Assembly: GCA_017304275.1 (NCBI GenBank)
Contig: JAFKKW010000104.1
Span: 1 to 6,558, forward strand
Direction: 5' to 3'
Source of the DNA: Hyphomicrobiales bacterium
GTDB taxonomy: Bacteria; Pseudomonadota; Alphaproteobacteria; Rhizobiales; Hyphomicrobiaceae
DNA: 6,558 nucleotides
Numbering within the stretch: the stretch's first letter is position 1; every line of letters starts with the position of its first letter. Below are positions 4,708 through 6,558 of the stretch, piece after piece. The notes under the pieces were generated by a model. The model had not been told where the DNA came from, did no database searches, and saw only the letters and a list, made by a program, of their open reading frames with translations. A program made the position numbers and the translations under genes.

Positions 4708-5616
4708 CTAGAGCAGCGAAATCATCTCGACCGTATGCTTGAGCGGTGCTGCGCCGGGTTGGGCCGGCCAATCGCCGAAGTTGCGCATCTCGCCGCTCGT
4801 GCGCAGACGCCGGAGCGCCGCGAGGTCAGCGGCCGCATGGACCCACTGGGCGGCGTTGAGAACGCCTTCCGCCAGAACGCCCGTGTCGCTCACGCCCTGC
4901 TCGGGCGGCACATAGATGCCCGCGGCACCGACGTTGAGGTCCACGGCCGGAGACCACGGCGCATCGCCCACCGTCGGACTTTGCACCGTCACGATCGTGT
5001 TCTCGAGCGCGCGCGCCTGCGAGCCCGTGCGCACGCGGTGATAGCCCGAGACGCGCTCGGTGCACGACGGCACCAGCACGACTTCTGCGCCGGCTTCCGC
5101 CATCGCGCGGACGAGCAGCGGGAATTCGCTGTCGTAGCAGATGAGAACGGCGAGCTTGCCGAGGGTCGTCGCGAACACGCGCAGCGGGCTGCCGGCGGTG
5201 ACGCCCCAGTTGTGCTCGAACGGTGTCATGATCAGCTTCTCCTGCACGCCGACCTTGCCGGAGGGAGTCACGAGCTGCGCGGCGTTGACGAACCGTCCGT
5301 CCGTATGCTTCGCGGGCCCCGAGCCGACCAGGATGTGCACGCCGTGCTGTTTGGCGAGCGCCGCGTGCAGCGCCACGCGCGCCTCCGCCAGCGCGGCCAC
5401 GCGCTCGAGCGTCGTCGTGAGGTCGTTGTACACCTCGGGGCCGAGGGCGGCCGCCTGCTCGATGGCGGCGTACTCCGGGAACACCAGCAGCTCGGCGCCG
5501 GTCGCCGCGCCGTCCGCGACCCACGCCGCGATCTTCGCCTCCCATTCGGAGAGGGAGGCCGGCGCTCCGATCGGATACTGCGCCGCGGCGACTTTGAGGA
5601 CGAGGGGAGCGGTCAT
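4708..5616 (-). CDS. Nitrilase-superfamily carbon-nitrogen hydrolase
   Basis: This 302-aa cytoplasmic enzyme should hydrolyse an amide-type C-N bond through a cysteine thioester. The catalytic Glu-Lys-Cys set is present: Glu48 in LLVFPEYA, Lys127 in VQEKLIMTPFEHNWG, and Cys160 in LAVLICYDSEFP; Glu134 is a second conserved acid. The length is normal for a single-domain nitrilase. The PFE...WG and CYDSEFP pattern suggests the Rim1-like nitrilase subgroup, in which, as I recall, some members carry an N-terminal RimI-type acetyltransferase. Fittingly, the gene upstream is a GNAT acetyltransferase, and the two overlap by four bases (ATGA, 5613-5616), so translation is probably coupled. The true substrate is unknown; deaminated glutathione, N-carbamoyl compounds or acylated amides are possible in the superfamily. 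Confidence 0.9.
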   Translation of the reverse strand: MTAPLVLKVAAAQYPIGAPASLSEWEAKIAAWVADGAATGAELLVFPEYAAIEQAAALGPEVYNDLTTTLERVAALAEARVALHAALAKQHGVHILVGSGPAKHTDGRFVNAAQLVTPSGKVGVQEKLIMTPFEHNWGVTAGSPLRVFATTLGKLAVLICYDSEFPLLVRAMAEAGAEVVLVPSCTERVSGYHRVRTGSQARALENTIVTVQSPTVGDAPWSPAVDLNVGAAGIYVPPEQGVSDTGVLAEGVLNAAQWVHAAADLAALRRLRTSGEMRNFGDWPAQPGAAPLKHTVEMISLL

Positions 5617-6206
5617 CCGAGCGGCTTCATCCAGAACTGCATCTCATGCGTGGTCTCGTCCGCCTGGTCGATGTCCTTCCAGTCGTAGGTGGCGACCAGG
5701 CCCGGAACCGGCGCATAGCCGCGCTTGGCCCAGAAGCGGTCAAGTGGGATGTAGTCGGCGGGCTTCAAGGGGTGATCGTCGGGGCGCACCACGCGGCAGA
5801 ACGTCGAGTGCGTGAAGCCGCCGAGCTTGCGGGCTTGGCCTTCGCGGAGATCGAAGAACTGGTGACCGAGGCCGTGCCCGCGGTGGCTCTTGAGCAGCAC
5901 GCTCTCGCCGCAATAGAAGATCTTCGACAGATCGTAGCCGGCCTGGCGGAACGGCTCGCCGAACTCGTCCGCGTGCTCGATCATCGGCGCGCCCGTCGAT
6001 GCGCCGACCACGAGATCGCCGTCGCGCGCGACGACGCAGACCGCGCCCTTCGCCTTGGCGAACTTGGCCAGATACTCTTCCTCGTAGGCAAGGCTACCGT
6101 CGTAGAGATACGGCCAGTCGCGGAACACGGTGATGCGCAGCCGGGCGAGATCGGACAGTACGGCGTGGATGTCGTCGCCGGCCAACGCGCGCACGTCGAT
6201 GCTCAT
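5613..6206 (-). CDS. GNAT-family N-acetyltransferase
   Basis: The 197-aa protein begins MSIDVRALAGDDIHAVLSDL. It has a GNAT core, with a strand GAVCVVARDGDLVVGAS at 54-70 and then the acetyl-CoA pyrophosphate loop HRGHGLGHQFF at about 108-118 (R-G-H-G-L-G, the Q/RxxGxG/A motif). Beta strands before the loop (IFYCGESVLL) and the C-terminal RFWAKRGYAPVPGLVATYDW fit the fold. It should transfer an acyl group from acyl-CoA to an amine; the acceptor is unknown. AAAGGA precedes the ATG at 6206 with seven-base spacing. The stop overlaps the start of the nitrilase gene. Because GNAT and nitrilase domains are fused in some relatives, the pair probably works on successive steps or on the same small molecule. 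Confidence 0.88.
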   Translation of the reverse strand: MSIDVRALAGDDIHAVLSDLARLRITVFRDWPYLYDGSLAYEEEYLAKFAKAKGAVCVVARDGDLVVGASTGAPMIEHADEFGEPFRQAGYDLSKIFYCGESVLLKSHRGHGLGHQFFDLREGQARKLGGFTHSTFCRVVRPDDHPLKPADYIPLDRFWAKRGYAPVPGLVATYDWKDIDQADETTHEMQFWMKPLG

Positions 6207-6241
6207 TCCATGGTCCTTTCATGCCGATCTGACGCCTCTCG

Positions 6242-6322
6242 GCCCCGGAGGGGCAGGGCCGCAAGGCGGCCCGGCACCAGTGCCGCCCCCGCGGAGGGCG
6301 CCGGATCGCCGCCGGCGATCCG
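6242..6322. repeat. Tandem stem-loops between the isomerase-like and GNAT genes
   Basis: Four different short hairpins follow each other. They are GCCCC/GGGGC (6242-6246, 6250-6254), GGGCCGC/GCGGCCC (6256-6262, 6266-6272), CGGCAC/GTGCCG (6272-6277, 6280-6285) and the strongest, CGGATCGCC/GGCGATCCG (6302-6310, 6314-6322). The last has a 3-nt loop and lies 20 bp after the stop of the minus-strand isomerase-like gene, so it may end or trim that transcript. No U-run follows, and read-through into the GNAT gene is possible. Confidence 0.5.
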
Positions 6323-6341
6323 AGCAGCACCCGTGAGCGAA

Positions 6342-6558
6342 CTAAGCCACCTGCGCGATCCAGTCGGTCAGGTTGTAATAGGTGGTGACGCGGGCGATCT
6401 TGCCGTCGCGGATGGCGAAGAAGGTGCCTGCCGGCAGCACGTAGGTCTGGCCCTTGGCCGCCGGCAGATCGCTATCGGTGTTGATGTAGGTGCCGTTGAC
6501 GTTGAACTCGGCGGCAGCCCGCGTGCCGTCCTTCGAGACCAGCACGGTGATCTCGGTC
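6342..6558 (-). CDS. Ketosteroid-isomerase-related protein, NTF2-like fold (5' end outside window)
   Basis: The last 71 residues of a minus-strand gene are visible, from the window edge to TAG at 6344-6342. They include VLVSKDGTRAAAEFNVNGTY, the segment KGQTYVLPAGTFFAIRDGKI, and the end ARVTTYYNLTDWIAQVA. This is the strand-rich C-terminal half of an SnoaL/NTF2-like domain and closely resembles, from memory, the 'ketosteroid isomerase-related protein' family (TIGR02096). The frame stays open through 6558, so the start lies beyond the edge; the in-frame GTG at 6545 is too late for a complete domain. The catalytic residues of true isomerases lie mostly in the missing half, so activity cannot be judged. 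It precedes the GNAT-nitrilase pair on the same strand by 135 bp. Confidence 0.85.
   Translation of the reverse strand, partial: TEITVLVSKDGTRAAAEFNVNGTYINTDSDLPAAKGQTYVLPAGTFFAIRDGKIARVTTYYNLTDWIAQVA

Noticed and set aside
4735..5688. 317-codon open frame on the plus strand over the nitrilase gene
   Set aside because: The composition is Arg/His-rich without any motif, and it lies opposite an enzyme gene with intact catalytic residues. It is a codon-bias shadow.

Overview
The window looks like a high-GC alphaproteobacterial chromosome, most likely Hyphomicrobiales (Rhizobiales). The reasons are the strong G/C preference at third codon positions, a tRNA-Ile(CAU) of alphaproteobacterial style, and the set of backbone genes. 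It splits in two at the tRNA gene (2498-2573, minus strand). Bases 1 to about 2497, on the 3' side of the tRNA, look like accessory, island-type DNA. Bases from the tRNA to the right edge look like ordinary chromosomal backbone with tight, well-formed genes.

Accessory side. A gene-free leader (1-386) carries a dispersed-looking 13-bp inverted repeat and then a cluster of GTGCCA repeats wrapped around a TTGACA promoter. The promoter drives a small serine recombinase (387-983). It is followed at once by a small HD-domain alarmone hydrolase of the MESH1/SAH type (1037-1588), probably in the same operon. Next comes a poorly populated 900-bp stretch. On the minus strand it holds a 56-codon gene with a good ribosome binding site (1702-1872), preceded in frame by what looks like the tail of a truncated gene (1888-1995). 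Beyond that is a 147-bp relic with IS21-type terminal repeats facing each other (2008-2154), then decayed plus-strand coding sequence (2155-2283). No integrase or IS transposase gene is present in the window.

Backbone side. A divergent pair starts the region: tRNA-Ile(CAU) on the minus strand and a secreted SIMPL/DUF541 protein on the plus strand (2746-3459), which is closed by a perfect 11-bp stem-loop. Next is a membrane-anchored diguanylate cyclase (3610-4401) cut by an in-frame amber codon between its membrane part and its intact GGDEF domain. It is followed by a 63-aa two-helix membrane protein (4497-4688). Convergent to these, on the minus strand, is a likely metabolic unit: an NTF2-fold ketosteroid-isomerase-related protein (6342 to beyond the edge), a stem-loop-rich gap, a GNAT acetyltransferase (5613-6206) and a nitrilase-superfamily amidohydrolase (4708-5616). 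The last two overlap by ATGA. GNAT plus nitrilase is a known fusion pair in this nitrilase subgroup, so the two products probably act in one pathway.

The points most worth a second look are the repeat-flanked recombinase joined to an orphan alarmone hydrolase, the miniature IS21-like relic beside truncated genes and an overlooked small gene, and the amber-split cyclase. I do not see a clearly new defence or mobile system fully contained in the window.
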